DNA of 64,000 nt from Streptococcaceae bacterium (GTDB taxonomy: Bacteria > Bacillota > Bacilli > Lactobacillales > Streptococcaceae), in NCBI GenBank assembly GCA_031269775.1, contig JAISYQ010000014.1, positions 62,001-126,000 of the forward strand, given 5' to 3'. Shown piece by piece: positions 40,776-49,837 of the stretch (positions are counted from its first letter, which is position 1; every line of letters begins with the position of its first letter). The position numbers were made by a program, and so were the translations under genes. A model generated the notes under the pieces. That model saw nothing but the letters and a program-made list of their open reading frames with translations, ran no database searches and was not told the origin of the DNA.

Positions 40776-43700
40776 TTATAAATTATCAAAATCATCAAAT
40801 AAACTTAATTGATTTTCCTCAGGCAATCCATCTAAAACGCTAAGCTCACTCATTTTTTCAATTAATGTTTTAGAAACACCAGCACGTATGCGCAAATCAT
40901 TTTTTGATAAAAACTTTCCTTCACTGCGAGCCTCAACGATTTGCTTGGCCACGTTTTCCCCAAGAGAATCCATCGTCCTAAATGGCGGAATTAGTGTATT
41001 CCCATCAATAATAAAATTTTTAGCATCTGATTTGTATAAATCAATTTTAGAAAAATAAATTCCACGCTCTAGCATTTCATTACAAAGCTCAAGTACGGTC
41101 ATTAAATTTTTTTCTTTATTACTTGCATCTACTCCCTTATCATGGATTTCTTGCATTCTTTTCTTAACTGTTTTTAGTCCACCAGCCATCGCTGCCAGAT
41201 CAAAATCTGCTGCTCGAGTTGAAAAATAAGCGCAGTAATAAAAAATCGGAAAATGTACTTTAAAATAAGCTATACGCAGTGCCATCAAAACATATGCTGC
41301 TGCGTGTGCTTTAGGAAACATGTATTTAATCTTAGTACATGAGTCAATATACCACTCTGGAATATTTTTCTCTCTCATCGCTGTAAAATACGAGTTACGA
41401 TTCTTTTTTGGCAGGTTATTTAAAGCACCTTTACGCACGCTCTCCATAATCTTAAAAGCCATATCAGGTTCAAGTCCAACATGCATTAAATAAACCATAA
41501 TATCATCTCGACAACCAATTACTTCTTTAAGTGTTGCTTGTCCATTTTGAATCAACTCTTGTGCATTTCCAAGCCAAACATCCGTCCCATGCGAAAGACC
41601 GGAAATTTGTAAAAGTTCTGCAAAAGTTGTTGGTTTCGTTTCCTCTAGCATTCCTATAACAAAGCGCGTGCCAAATTCAGGAATGCCATATGTCCCCGTC
41701 TTTGCATAAATCTGCTCATATGTTACTCCTAACACTTCTGGTCCTTGAAAAATTTTCATTACTTTAGGATCATCTATTGGAATTTCTGCTGGATCAATAC
41801 CTGATAAATTTTGCAGCATACGGATCATTGTTGGATCATCGTGTCCTAAAATGTCTAATTTTAAAGCATTATCATGGATTGAATGAAAATCAAAGTGCGT
41901 TGTTTTCCACTCAGATGTGATATCTTCTGCCGGATAAGCAATCGGTGTAAAGTCATAAACATCCATATCTTGCGGGATAACAATAATCCCTCCTGGGTGC
42001 TGCCCGGTTGTTCGTTTTACTCCCGTAACACCAAGCGTTAAACGTTCCACTTCAGCATTGCGCAATTGCAAATTATTCTCGCGCTCATAAGCTTTGACAA
42101 AGCCAAAGGCTGTTTTATTTGCTACGGTTGCAATAGTCCCTGCACGATATACATGTTCTTTACCAAAAAGATCACGTGTATCTAAGTGAGCACGCGCTTG
42201 ATCTTCTCCGGAAAAATTTAAATCAATGTCCGGAACTTTATCACCATGAAAACCAAGAAAAGTTTCAAAGGGAATATCTTGCCCATCTTTTTTTAATTTT
42301 TTGCCACATTTTGGACAAGTAATGTCAGGCATATCAAAACCTGAACCGTATTCGCCTTTAGTAAAAAATTCACTGTAGTGACAATTTATGCAATAATAAT
42401 GTGCAGGCAGCGGATTAACTTCCGTAATGCCAATCATCGTCGCTACCAAACTTGATCCTACCGAGCCACGAGAGCCCACCAAAAAACCACGTTTATTAGA
42501 TCGCACAACCAGCTCTTGAGAAATCAAATAAATTACCGAAAAACCGTTACCAATAATAGAATTTAACTCTTTGTCAAGTCGCATCTGAACAATCTCAGGA
42601 AGATTAGTTCCATAAAGCTCTTTTGCTCTTTTAAAGGTAAGTTCGGTAATTTTTTCTTCAGAATTTTCTAATTTTGGTGTATATAACCCTTTTTTTACAG
42701 GGCTCACTATCTCAAACCAGGATGCAACCTTATTTGAATTAATAACAACCACTTCTTTGGCTTTTTCATTCCCAAGAAAAGCAAATTCTTTTAGCATTTC
42801 ATCCGTTGTGCGAAAGTGAACTTGTGGTATAGGAGGCATAAGTCCATCTTTACTCTTTGAACGATTAAGCGGATGTTCAAAACCAACTGTTCGAATTAAA
42901 ATTTCGCGATAAATAGCGTCTTCATAATCTAGATAATGAACATCGCCAGTAGCAACCACAGGCTTTTTCAACTCTTCACCCAATCGCATTAATTGATACA
43001 ACACATCTTCTAATTCTTTTTCGCTAGTAATTACTTCATTAAATAACAAAGGTTTATATAATGTTTTGGGCATAATTTCAATAAAATCATAAAATGATGC
43101 AATTTTTTTGGCTTTTTCATAGCCTTTTTCAAGCATCGCTTGAAAAACTTCACCTAAGCTACAGGCTGTGCCAATGATTAAACCTTTGCGATACTTTTTA
43201 AGCTCACTGCGCGGAATTCGCGCTAATTTTCCATGATAATATTTCACATAAGACAGTGAAATCAGTTTAAACAAATTTTTTAAACCAACTTGATTTTTGG
43301 CATAAATCGTTGCGTGAAAGGGTCTTGCATGCTTATAAGCGTCCTTAGTACTTATCTTAGTGTTTAACTCGTCATGAAATTTAACGCCAAATCTTTCACT
43401 AACATCTTTAATAAAAAGCCAATTTAGTTGCGCTGTTGCCTTTGCATCATAATTTGCCAAATGATGACTCTCTAAACTAATCCCAAATTTTTTTGTTAAC
43501 TGCCCTAAACCAAATTTTTTTAAATCTGGATATAGATTTCTGGCAAATTCTAAAGTGTCAATGCATGGTTCAGCAATCTCTTTAATGCCATTACGCGTGT
43601 AATTGGCATTGATAAAATCAATATCAAAACTCGCATTATGTGCAACTAAAATTGCATTTTGACAAAATTCTTTAAATTCTTTAAGCACTTGTTTGAATGG

Positions 43701-45173
43701 TTTAGAACCTTTCAGCATTTCATTGGTAATAGAAGTAAGTTGGGTTGTAAAAGAACTAATTGAAATCCCTGGATCAATAAATTCATCAAAAGTAGCTATT
43801 ACTTCTCCTTTATGCATTTTTGTTGCTGCTATTTGGATTAACTTATTATATACCGCTGATAAACCTGTAGTTTCCACATCAAAGACAACATAAGTAGCTT
43901 CAAATAAATCAAGATGCTTTTCATTATAGGTAATCGGCATCTGATCATCAACAATATTGCCTTCAATACCGTAAATTACTTTAATATCACCACCTGCAGC
44001 ATGGTGAGCATCAGGAAAAGATTGAGCTCCAGCGTGATCTGTAATAGCAACTGCTTTATGTCCCCACTGTTTTGCTTGATTCACCAAATCTTTAGCACTA
44101 GATATTCCGTCCATGGTCGACATATTGGTATGGATATGAAGTTCAACACGTTTTTCTTCACTAGATGCGTTATCAAGCCTTACGCTTTTTTTTATTTCCT
44201 GTAAATCAGTAATATTCATTACTAAATCACGAGCAAAATCATTATATTGGACTAAGCCACGAACTCGTACCCAAATGCCCTTTTTTAAAGCAGTAAATGC
44301 TGCTGCTTCTTTTTCATTATTGGCAAATTTTTGCATTTGAAAGGAAGAAGTGTAATCCGTTACTTTAATATTTAAAATTTTGCGCTTTGTTTTTGTTTTT
44401 CTAGTATTGATTGCAAAAATAACTCCTTCAAAAACTATTTTCTTCTCTTCTTCTGTAACGCTGTACATTTTCGTAATTGTTTCTGTTTTAGGAATTTTGC
44501 GGCCAAAAGATATCAAAGCATTAAATATTTCTTTTTTTTTATTTTCCTCCTTTTGTAAATTTTCTTTATGCTTTTGTTTTTGGACTTTAAAGGTCTGTTG
44601 AACTTCGTTAATCACGCTATTTTCTAACTCTTGTTTTTTTTCCTTAAAAACATAATTCGCTTTTTTTGAAGCTTCATTATCAACAAGCAATTGGAAATTT
44701 AAGTGTGGAAAGCCATGATCTTTAAAACAATCAATAAAAAATGGTCGATATTTTTGTTTAAAAAAACCTACCATTGCTTCATTATTAAGCTTTAATAAAA
44801 TACGATCATCTTGCAAAGTAAGTGGGTTATTTGATAAATAATTATAAAGAGTTGATGAATTAGCGCACTCATTTAAAATCAGCGAAAAATAATCATTTAA
44901 CGACTGTTCATTAAACGATTGATTTTTTGCATTAATTTGCATTTTAATGGTAGCTATATCAGCAAAAGTGCTAACTAAACGCTGTTGAAATTGATTATAT
45001 AGCTCAATAGGTAGAATAGCTGGAAATATAAAATGAAACATCCACACACGTTTTTTAGGGTCAACCTCTACTTGCTGAAGTAAGGCTTTTTGCATATAAA
45101 AGTTCTGATATGTTGTTTTTTCTAAACCAATATTATCCATTAATTTTTCAAATGCTTCTCTTTTATCAGGCAT
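40776..45173 (-). CDS. polC: DNA polymerase III alpha subunit, Gram-positive type PolC
   Basis: PolC is the replicative polymerase of low-GC Gram-positives. In order: N-terminal domains (1-230), an OB fold (about 235-335), the PHP domain (RVELHIHTNMSTMDG), an inserted DEDD proofreading exonuclease (VFDVETTGLS, VAHNASFDIDF, LANYDAKAT), a zinc finger (CINCHYSEF, CPKCGKK) and the polymerase core with PDIDLNFSGE. Length is 1465 aa. proS and rseP, frequent upstream neighbours, are absent. Confidence 0.98.
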   Translation of the reverse strand: MPDKREAFEKLMDNIGLEKTTYQNFYMQKALLQQVEVDPKKRVWMFHFIFPAILPIELYNQFQQRLVSTFADIATIKMQINAKNQSFNEQSLNDYFSLILNECANSSTLYNYLSNNPLTLQDDRILLKLNNEAMVGFFKQKYRPFFIDCFKDHGFPHLNFQLLVDNEASKKANYVFKEKKQELENSVINEVQQTFKVQKQKHKENLQKEENKKKEIFNALISFGRKIPKTETITKMYSVTEEEKKIVFEGVIFAINTRKTKTKRKILNIKVTDYTSSFQMQKFANNEKEAAAFTALKKGIWVRVRGLVQYNDFARDLVMNITDLQEIKKSVRLDNASSEEKRVELHIHTNMSTMDGISSAKDLVNQAKQWGHKAVAITDHAGAQSFPDAHHAAGGDIKVIYGIEGNIVDDQMPITYNEKHLDLFEATYVVFDVETTGLSAVYNKLIQIAATKMHKGEVIATFDEFIDPGISISSFTTQLTSITNEMLKGSKPFKQVLKEFKEFCQNAILVAHNASFDIDFINANYTRNGIKEIAEPCIDTLEFARNLYPDLKKFGLGQLTKKFGISLESHHLANYDAKATAQLNWLFIKDVSERFGVKFHDELNTKISTKDAYKHARPFHATIYAKNQVGLKNLFKLISLSYVKYYHGKLARIPRSELKKYRKGLIIGTACSLGEVFQAMLEKGYEKAKKIASFYDFIEIMPKTLYKPLLFNEVITSEKELEDVLYQLMRLGEELKKPVVATGDVHYLDYEDAIYREILIRTVGFEHPLNRSKSKDGLMPPIPQVHFRTTDEMLKEFAFLGNEKAKEVVVINSNKVASWFEIVSPVKKGLYTPKLENSEEKITELTFKRAKELYGTNLPEIVQMRLDKELNSIIGNGFSVIYLISQELVVRSNKRGFLVGSRGSVGSSLVATMIGITEVNPLPAHYYCINCHYSEFFTKGEYGSGFDMPDITCPKCGKKLKKDGQDIPFETFLGFHGDKVPDIDLNFSGEDQARAHLDTRDLFGKEHVYRAGTIATVANKTAFGFVKAYERENNLQLRNAEVERLTLGVTGVKRTTGQHPGGIIVIPQDMDVYDFTPIAYPAEDITSEWKTTHFDFHSIHDNALKLDILGHDDPTMIRMLQNLSGIDPAEIPIDDPKVMKIFQGPEVLGVTYEQIYAKTGTYGIPEFGTRFVIGMLEETKPTTFAELLQISGLSHGTDVWLGNAQELIQNGQATLKEVIGCRDDIMVYLMHVGLEPDMAFKIMESVRKGALNNLPKKNRNSYFTAMREKNIPEWYIDSCTKIKYMFPKAHAAAYVLMALRIAYFKVHFPIFYYCAYFSTRAADFDLAAMAGGLKTVKKRMQEIHDKGVDASNKEKNLMTVLELCNEMLERGIYFSKIDLYKSDAKNFIIDGNTLIPPFRTMDSLGENVAKQIVEARSEGKFLSKNDLRIRAGVSKTLIEKMSELSVLDGLPEENQLSLFDDFDNL

Positions 45174-45194
45174 AATATTTCCTCAATACCTATT

Positions 45195-45471
45195 CTATCC
45201 ATTGCTTTTTTTGAATATTTTCAATATGGAAAGTAATTTTTGCCACTCATCAATCAAAACAGGGGGCATATCTTTCAATAAAATATTCGAACTAGACGGT
45301 AACACTTCATAATGAAGAGGATTATTCAGATCATAAGAAGCTTTTACAAAAATTTTCACCGTATTCGTCTTTCTCACTACTTTTTGCACATTCCATAAGA
45401 ATTACTGGAATATTTTTAATATATTTCTGTAATAAACTATCCACAGATCTAATAGGTATTATAGCTTTTTG
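45195..45471 (-). pseudogene. Decayed AAA_14/DUF4143 ATPase fragment
   Basis: Two adjacent frames together resemble the N-terminus of AAA_14 (DUF4143-associated) ATPases. The first reads RSVDSLLQKYIKNIPVILME followed by CAKSSEKDE, where a working protein would have a P-loop like EGAKGSGKTE; the glycines and threonine are lost. After a frame change it continues YDLNNPLHYEVL and LLKDMPPVLIDEWQ, the Walker B region. The rest of the gene is missing. A 64-codon GTG-started ORF is all that is formally open. Confidence 0.55.
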
Positions 45472-45843
45472 TTAAAAAATTTATACTTTTATATTAGCGC
45501 ACATTACCAAAAAATAACACTTCAAACTAACACATACATAGTACTTTAACTTTTAATAGTTTTACATTATAAAATAGAATCAAGAGGTGACTATAATGCC
45601 AAGTTCAATTTGATATGAAAATAGTTTCGCAAATATTTTTTTGAAAAGATTTCCCGTATAATAAAAAAACGGTAAATTTACCAAATTACTTTTCTTGTTC
45701 GGTAAGTTTATCAAATTCTTTTTCCTATTTTGGTGGCACTCTTTCATGTAATTTAAAATCCTTTAAACACTCAAAAAAAGAATGGAATATATACGTTTTT
45801 AAAGTGAAAATAAATTTTCTTATTATAATTAAGGAGGATATAA
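45472..45843. other. Upstream region of the bacteriocin operon
   Basis: This 372-bp gap contains a possible promoter (TTAACT, 18 bp, TAAAAT ending near 45580), a five-codon ORF at 45597 with a strong GAGGTG site (MPSSI then stop), the paired 30-bp repeats at 45670-45729, and further AT-rich sequence before the bacteriocin gene. After the five codons the frame reads YENSFANIFLKRFPV, so a decayed gene start is possible. Confidence 0.4.
45670..45729 (+). repeat. Two tandem 30-bp direct repeats upstream of the bacteriocin gene
   Basis: The units CGGTAAATTTACCAAATTAC (45670 on) and CGGTAAGTTTATCAAATTCT (45700 on) align over 30 bp each. The first contains the palindrome GGTAAATTTACC. A weak promoter-like pair (TTGGTG 45730-45735, TTAAAA 45753-45758) lies immediately downstream, so the repeats are placed like activator-binding sites. 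Confidence 0.55.
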
Positions 45844-46146
45844 ATGAGAATAAGAAAATTTAAAAATATCATTGTAACCATCACTCTGTTTCTAGGAATA
45901 ATTTGTTCAATTCCGGCATTAGCGGATACAATTTATTATAAAGGATATGCAGTTTATTGGAACTATGGTCGTTTTTGTCCTTTGAGAGATTGGAGTTTTT
46001 CTGAGGTTCAAAGTTCAAATTTTGATCATACTGCAACAGCAAATTCTGTATCTTCTGGATGGCAACCACCTTGTGTTGTAGCGTATGCAAAATGTCATAT
46101 TGGTGTTTTAGGTCATGCAACAGCCGCTTGGAATTGTCGCGGTTAG
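45844..46146 (+). CDS. Lactococcin 972-family secreted bacteriocin precursor
   Basis: The 100-aa product has a Sec signal peptide (MRIRKFKN, hydrophobic core, then IPALA) with predicted cleavage after Ala27, leaving 73 residues. The mature part shows the family layout: YYKGYAVYWNYG, a WSFS segment, DHTATA, then VAYAKCHIGVLGHATAAWN. Members form a bacteriocin that blocks cell-wall synthesis by binding lipid II. The mature peptide has four cysteines (45, 77, 84, 98), unlike the classical peptide. A perfect AAGGAGGA site precedes the ATG. The next two genes are the expected immunity/export partners. Confidence 0.8.
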   Translation: MRIRKFKNIIVTITLFLGIICSIPALADTIYYKGYAVYWNYGRFCPLRDWSFSEVQSSNFDHTATANSVSSGWQPPCVVAYAKCHIGVLGHATAAWNCRG

Positions 46147-46187
46147 TTGAATAATAAAAAAGAGGAATTTTGAGGGATAAAAATAAA

Positions 46188-48401
46188 ATGAGACGATTGT
46201 TACCAGTAGGAAAGTTGAAATATTGTGTATATCTTTTAATTATCATTCAAGGAATTTTACTAGCAACTCTAACTTCTTGTTTTCTAGATCAAAAATACAA
46301 AAATACGTGGAATTCATATCCCAATAATGGAGAATATCTTTATATTTCTCAAGTTTCCTCTGTTCATGAGGAAAAAGTTTCTCAATATTTATTATCGGAA
46401 GCTATAAAGCAATCTTTGTTTTTGGTAAGAATCGAAAATGATCAAGAATGTGGAATTTCTTCAAAGATAAAAATAGGAGTGGAGGGAGCTTTTCAGTCCA
46501 ATGAAGCAGAATTTCATTTTTTAGATCAAACATTGCTCGATTTTCATAAATTAATGACTCTTTTTCAATCAAAAAATATTAAAAGTACTTTAGGTGTAGC
46601 AAAGGGTAGTGCTTATTGTGTAGGAGAGTTATCTTGTTTGCGTTTTGGAACGAAGGTTGTCATTGAAAAACTTTCTCAGCTTATCAAAGAAACTCATACA
46701 GTGAATGGAACTTATCGAGTTGTAGGATGGAAATCTGACCAACAAAAACAAGCGTTTATTGACCAACTTGCACAAATGATAGGAAATTCGGATAAAAGTT
46801 TTCTTTTTGCTCAGAGTGGAAATTATGTCAATGACCCATTTTTATTAAAAATTTTGATTGCATTCATTTTATTGGCAGGTTTTGTTCTTTTGATTCTTTT
46901 GATGGTTTTAGCGGCTCAAACATTGGGTTCGTTAGGAAAGTTCATACTCCTAGGTTGGTCAAAAATGAGTGTAGTTTATTCGCTGTTTCAACCATTTGTC
47001 CTGGTATCTATCGGCTTTCTTCCATTTTCTGTTCTGCTTGGTTATTGGTTGCTTGGAACGGTTCCTTTTTCTTATTCATTACTTAGCTTTTTTATCCTGA
47101 CAGGTATGGCAAATGTGTTCTTTCTGTTATTGTTATGTACGTTAGTCAGTGGAATTTTATTGTTGATTCGTCCAATTGATGCCATTCATCAACGAATTCC
47201 TCAAAAGATACTTTATGCGTTTGGAATTTCAACTTATCTCTTGATTGGAATAGGATTGATTGTTACTTCTTCTTATATGGATAATTTTTTTCAAGAATGG
47301 ATCGACAATCGAGAATTATATAAAAAATGGGAAAAAGTTTCTAATTATCACATATTAGGAGATCTTTCTTTTGAAAAGGATGCTTCGTCTGCTATGGGAG
47401 GGGCAAAACAATTTGATTTAAAATTTTATCGTTGGTATCAAGCCATTGCAAATCGAAAAGGAGTTTATTTGATTCACACAATGCATATCGATGAAAAAAT
47501 ATTACATTTATGGCGTGAAAATCAAGTGTATGATTATATCCCTGAAGAAAGTTTTTGGACTTATAGTGTCTCAGCAAATTATTTATCTCAGCTGAATGTT
47601 TCATTATCAAAGCAAACGCTTGAAGAAGTCACACGCGGAGTTCGATTATATTTGCTACCTAGCAATTTGAAAGGTAGCAAACGTCAAAATATGGTGAACT
47701 ATTTGCAAGAAAGTACGTTAAAAGGTCTTCAAAAAGATGATATTCCTACAAATTTTAATCAAAATCAACAATTTTGTTTCCTTAATTACACTCCTACAAA
47801 AGGGATATTTCATTGGTCAACTGAAAAAGCGACGGAGAAAATCACAAAAGCACCAATTATTTATGTGATGACTCCTCAAAACATGACATTTAGAGAATCG
47901 GAAAGTTTGTATTCAATTGGATTAGAGAATAATTATTTAAAATTTGTCGATCACAAAACAATGGAGCAATGTACTGAAGAGCATTTTTTACAAAAGTTTG
48001 AGTTATCTAAGAAAAAAATGAAATTCATTGGAATTTGGGAATATATTGATGGTCTTCAAAAAGACCTTTTAACTACTACTCAGTTGCTAGGTGGAATATT
48101 TTTATTTTTAATGTTATTGGCTGTGGCATTGTTGCTAACATTGGCAGGTGTTTTTCGATTGGCAAACCAAGAAAAAATTTATGTGCAAAAATTTTTAGGC
48201 TTCGGATATTGGCAAACTTATCGTATTTCCATTTTTTTGTTGGCAAGTATTGTTGGTTTAGAGTTGTTAACAGTTATTTTAATTCACTCCAGATTGGGAA
48301 TGATCTTTTTAGGAATGGTTGGAGTGATTCAATTTTTTGTGTTGTGGAAGTATGTAACAAGAAACGAAATCAAGCAATTAATATCGTATTTTAAAGAATA
48401 G
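46188..48401 (+). CDS. Bacteriocin-associated 7-TM integral membrane protein (DUF1430 type)
   Basis: This large membrane protein (737 aa from the ATG at 46188; TTG 46170 is possible) has an N-terminal helix (about 12-34), a long extracytoplasmic region, three or four helices at about 215-370, another large loop and a C-terminal block of helices. The architecture resembles FtsX-like permeases and the membrane partner found with lactococcin 972-type genes, proposed to give immunity or export. The stop codon TAG uses the first bases of the TIR element that follows. Confidence 0.75.
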   Translation: MRRLLPVGKLKYCVYLLIIIQGILLATLTSCFLDQKYKNTWNSYPNNGEYLYISQVSSVHEEKVSQYLLSEAIKQSLFLVRIENDQECGISSKIKIGVEGAFQSNEAEFHFLDQTLLDFHKLMTLFQSKNIKSTLGVAKGSAYCVGELSCLRFGTKVVIEKLSQLIKETHTVNGTYRVVGWKSDQQKQAFIDQLAQMIGNSDKSFLFAQSGNYVNDPFLLKILIAFILLAGFVLLILLMVLAAQTLGSLGKFILLGWSKMSVVYSLFQPFVLVSIGFLPFSVLLGYWLLGTVPFSYSLLSFFILTGMANVFFLLLLCTLVSGILLLIRPIDAIHQRIPQKILYAFGISTYLLIGIGLIVTSSYMDNFFQEWIDNRELYKKWEKVSNYHILGDLSFEKDASSAMGGAKQFDLKFYRWYQAIANRKGVYLIHTMHIDEKILHLWRENQVYDYIPEESFWTYSVSANYLSQLNVSLSKQTLEEVTRGVRLYLLPSNLKGSKRQNMVNYLQESTLKGLQKDDIPTNFNQNQQFCFLNYTPTKGIFHWSTEKATEKITKAPIIYVMTPQNMTFRESESLYSIGLENNYLKFVDHKTMEQCTEEHFLQKFELSKKKMKFIGIWEYIDGLQKDLLTTTQLLGGIFLFLMLLAVALLLTLAGVFRLANQEKIYVQKFLGFGYWQTYRISIFLLASIVGLELLTVILIHSRLGMIFLGMVGVIQFFVLWKYVTRNEIKQLISYFKE

Positions 48402-48621
48402 ACCTCCTCTGAAATTAGGTTATAACGAGAATTCGTTTCAATTTTTTCCTAAGGACAAGGAAAAAAACTTAAAGATACGTGGTACTATTTTGAGGCTTTT
48501 TGACGCTAGAGGCACGGCTTCTAGGTGATGGATAAAAGAAAATGAACGAAAGTGAATTTTCTGTCGCCGTCAGGGAAAAAGAAAACGAAGTTCTCATACA
48601 TCTAATTTTTGAAGAGGTCTA
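48399..48621 (+). mobile_element. MITE-like TIR element, copy D (inside the bacteriocin operon)
   Basis: This 223-bp element begins TAGACCTCCTCTGAAATTAG and ends CTAATTTTTGAAGAGGTCTA, inverted repeats with TA at both outer edges. Its interior is nearly identical to copy B. It lies exactly between the membrane-protein gene and the ABC ATPase gene. Removing it with one TA would leave AAAGAATAATGAGGGAGATC, restoring a TAA stop and a short, normal operon junction. Confidence 0.9.
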
Positions 48622-49296
48622 ATGAGGGAGATCATGAAAGCAATTGAATTGAAACATGTGTGTAAGCGTTATAAAAATCGGAGTATTTTAGAAAACATTT
48701 CGCTAACAATTGAGGAGAGAAAGTTCATTTCGTTAGTAGGACCTTCAGGATCTGGAAAATCAACCCTATTGAATATGATTGGTTTATTGGAGACGATTGA
48801 TGAGGGAGAGATTTTTGTATTTGGGCAAAAACTTCCGAATATCAATTGTCGAAAAGCAACTTGGATAAGGCGAAATGTAATCAATTATTTGTTTCAGTCA
48901 TTTGCCCTGATTCATAATTTAACTGTAGAGCAAAATTTAAATATTGCAATGAATTTTGTAGATTTTCCCAAGAAAGAAAAACAGAGGAAGTTGAAATTGA
49001 TTCTTGAGCAAGTGGAATTAACTCCGTTTATTCAGGAAAAGGTCAACACACTTTCAGGTGGTGAGCAACAACGAGTTGCATTAGCGCGAGCCATGCTAAA
49101 GCCTGGAGATTTGATTTTAGCAGATGAACCAACGGGATCGTTGGATGAAAAATTGGCGGAAAAAATATTTAAATTGTTGAAAGATTTAAGTACACAATAT
49201 CAAAAAACGATTGTGATGGTTACACATGATTCAAAGTTAGCACAACAAGCAGAAGTTCAGATTGATTTGGCACATTTTTTGGAGAAAAAGAGATAG
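48622..49296 (+). CDS. Bacteriocin export/immunity ABC transporter ATPase
   Basis: This is an ABC ATPase of the MacB/LolD-like group that accompanies lactococcin 972 clusters (224 aa). Walker A GPSGSGKST is at 40-48, signature LSGGEQQR near 140 and Walker B LILADEPTGSLD near 160. It probably works with the preceding membrane protein. Two starts are possible: ATG 48622, preceded by AGAGG contributed by TIR copy D, or ATG 48634 with the native GAGGGAG. Cysteines and lysine-rich tail are unremarkable. Confidence 0.88.
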   Translation: MREIMKAIELKHVCKRYKNRSILENISLTIEERKFISLVGPSGSGKSTLLNMIGLLETIDEGEIFVFGQKLPNINCRKATWIRRNVINYLFQSFALIHNLTVEQNLNIAMNFVDFPKKEKQRKLKLILEQVELTPFIQEKVNTLSGGEQQRVALARAMLKPGDLILADEPTGSLDEKLAEKIFKLLKDLSTQYQKTIVMVTHDSKLAQQAEVQIDLAHFLEKKR

Positions 49297-49531
49297 TATT
49301 CGGTTGCTCAGTAGGAACATTATTGAAAGTTAAATTAAGGAAAGCAGAGATTATTAAAATAATTTCGACTTGGAAAGCCGGAAATCGAGTTAAGACGAAG
49401 AACTTGACCTTTTTCTTTTTTTCTTTGCGGGTCTGCACTTCAAACACAAGTGGTGGTAGCGGCTAAAAAATATAGAATAGACTTACTTGCTATTAAATAA
49501 AAAATATGTTTTACAGTCAGGATATTGATCG

Positions 49532-49551
49532 TTTTTTTTTTTTTGGGGGGG
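49532..49551 (+). repeat. Homopolymer tract: 13 T then 7 G
   Basis: Thirteen T are followed directly by seven G, flanked by GATCG and CAATCG. A G7 run is rare in such AT-rich DNA. It lies in non-coding relic sequence, so phase variation has no obvious target; the length could also vary between reads. Confidence 0.85.
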
Positions 49552-49687
49552 CAATCGTTTCTGAAACCAAGGTATCAAAAGAATGAGTTGTAAAAAAATT
49601 TTACAGTTTTCCTATCATGCTCTAGATTATCCGTGTTTCTATTGCTTTTATCATATTCAATACTTAAAGGAAAATCAATGAAATCTC

Positions 49688-49825
49688 TCAAAATATAATA
49701 GATCTATTCTCTTTTTCCGCTATTGTAAGCGTATCGTAAGCTACGGTAACTTGTTTGTGAATGTCTCCAGTAATTAATGAACCACCGTCTGTACATTTCA
49801 GATCAACTAACTTTAAGTGTATCAT
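49688..49825 (-). pseudogene. 45-codon relic ORF
   Basis: The ATG at 49825 opens a 45-codon frame starting MIHLKLVDLKCTDGGSLITG and including DIHKQVTVAYDTLTIAEKEN. After its stop another frame continues with RDFIDFPLSIEYDKSN. The composition is protein-like and suggests a frameshifted gene, perhaps from a mobile element, but I do not recognise the family. Confidence 0.3.
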
Positions 49826-49837
49826 GATTTTTTCTTT

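Noticed and set aside
45824-45829. TATAAT just upstream of the bacteriocin ribosome binding site as a promoter
   Set aside because: It would leave a leader of only about 8 nt and has no matching -35.
49220-49447. 75-codon minus-strand ORF at the end of the ABC ATPase gene
   Set aside because: It overlaps the ATPase C-terminus, and the opposite strand has the more protein-like relic frame.
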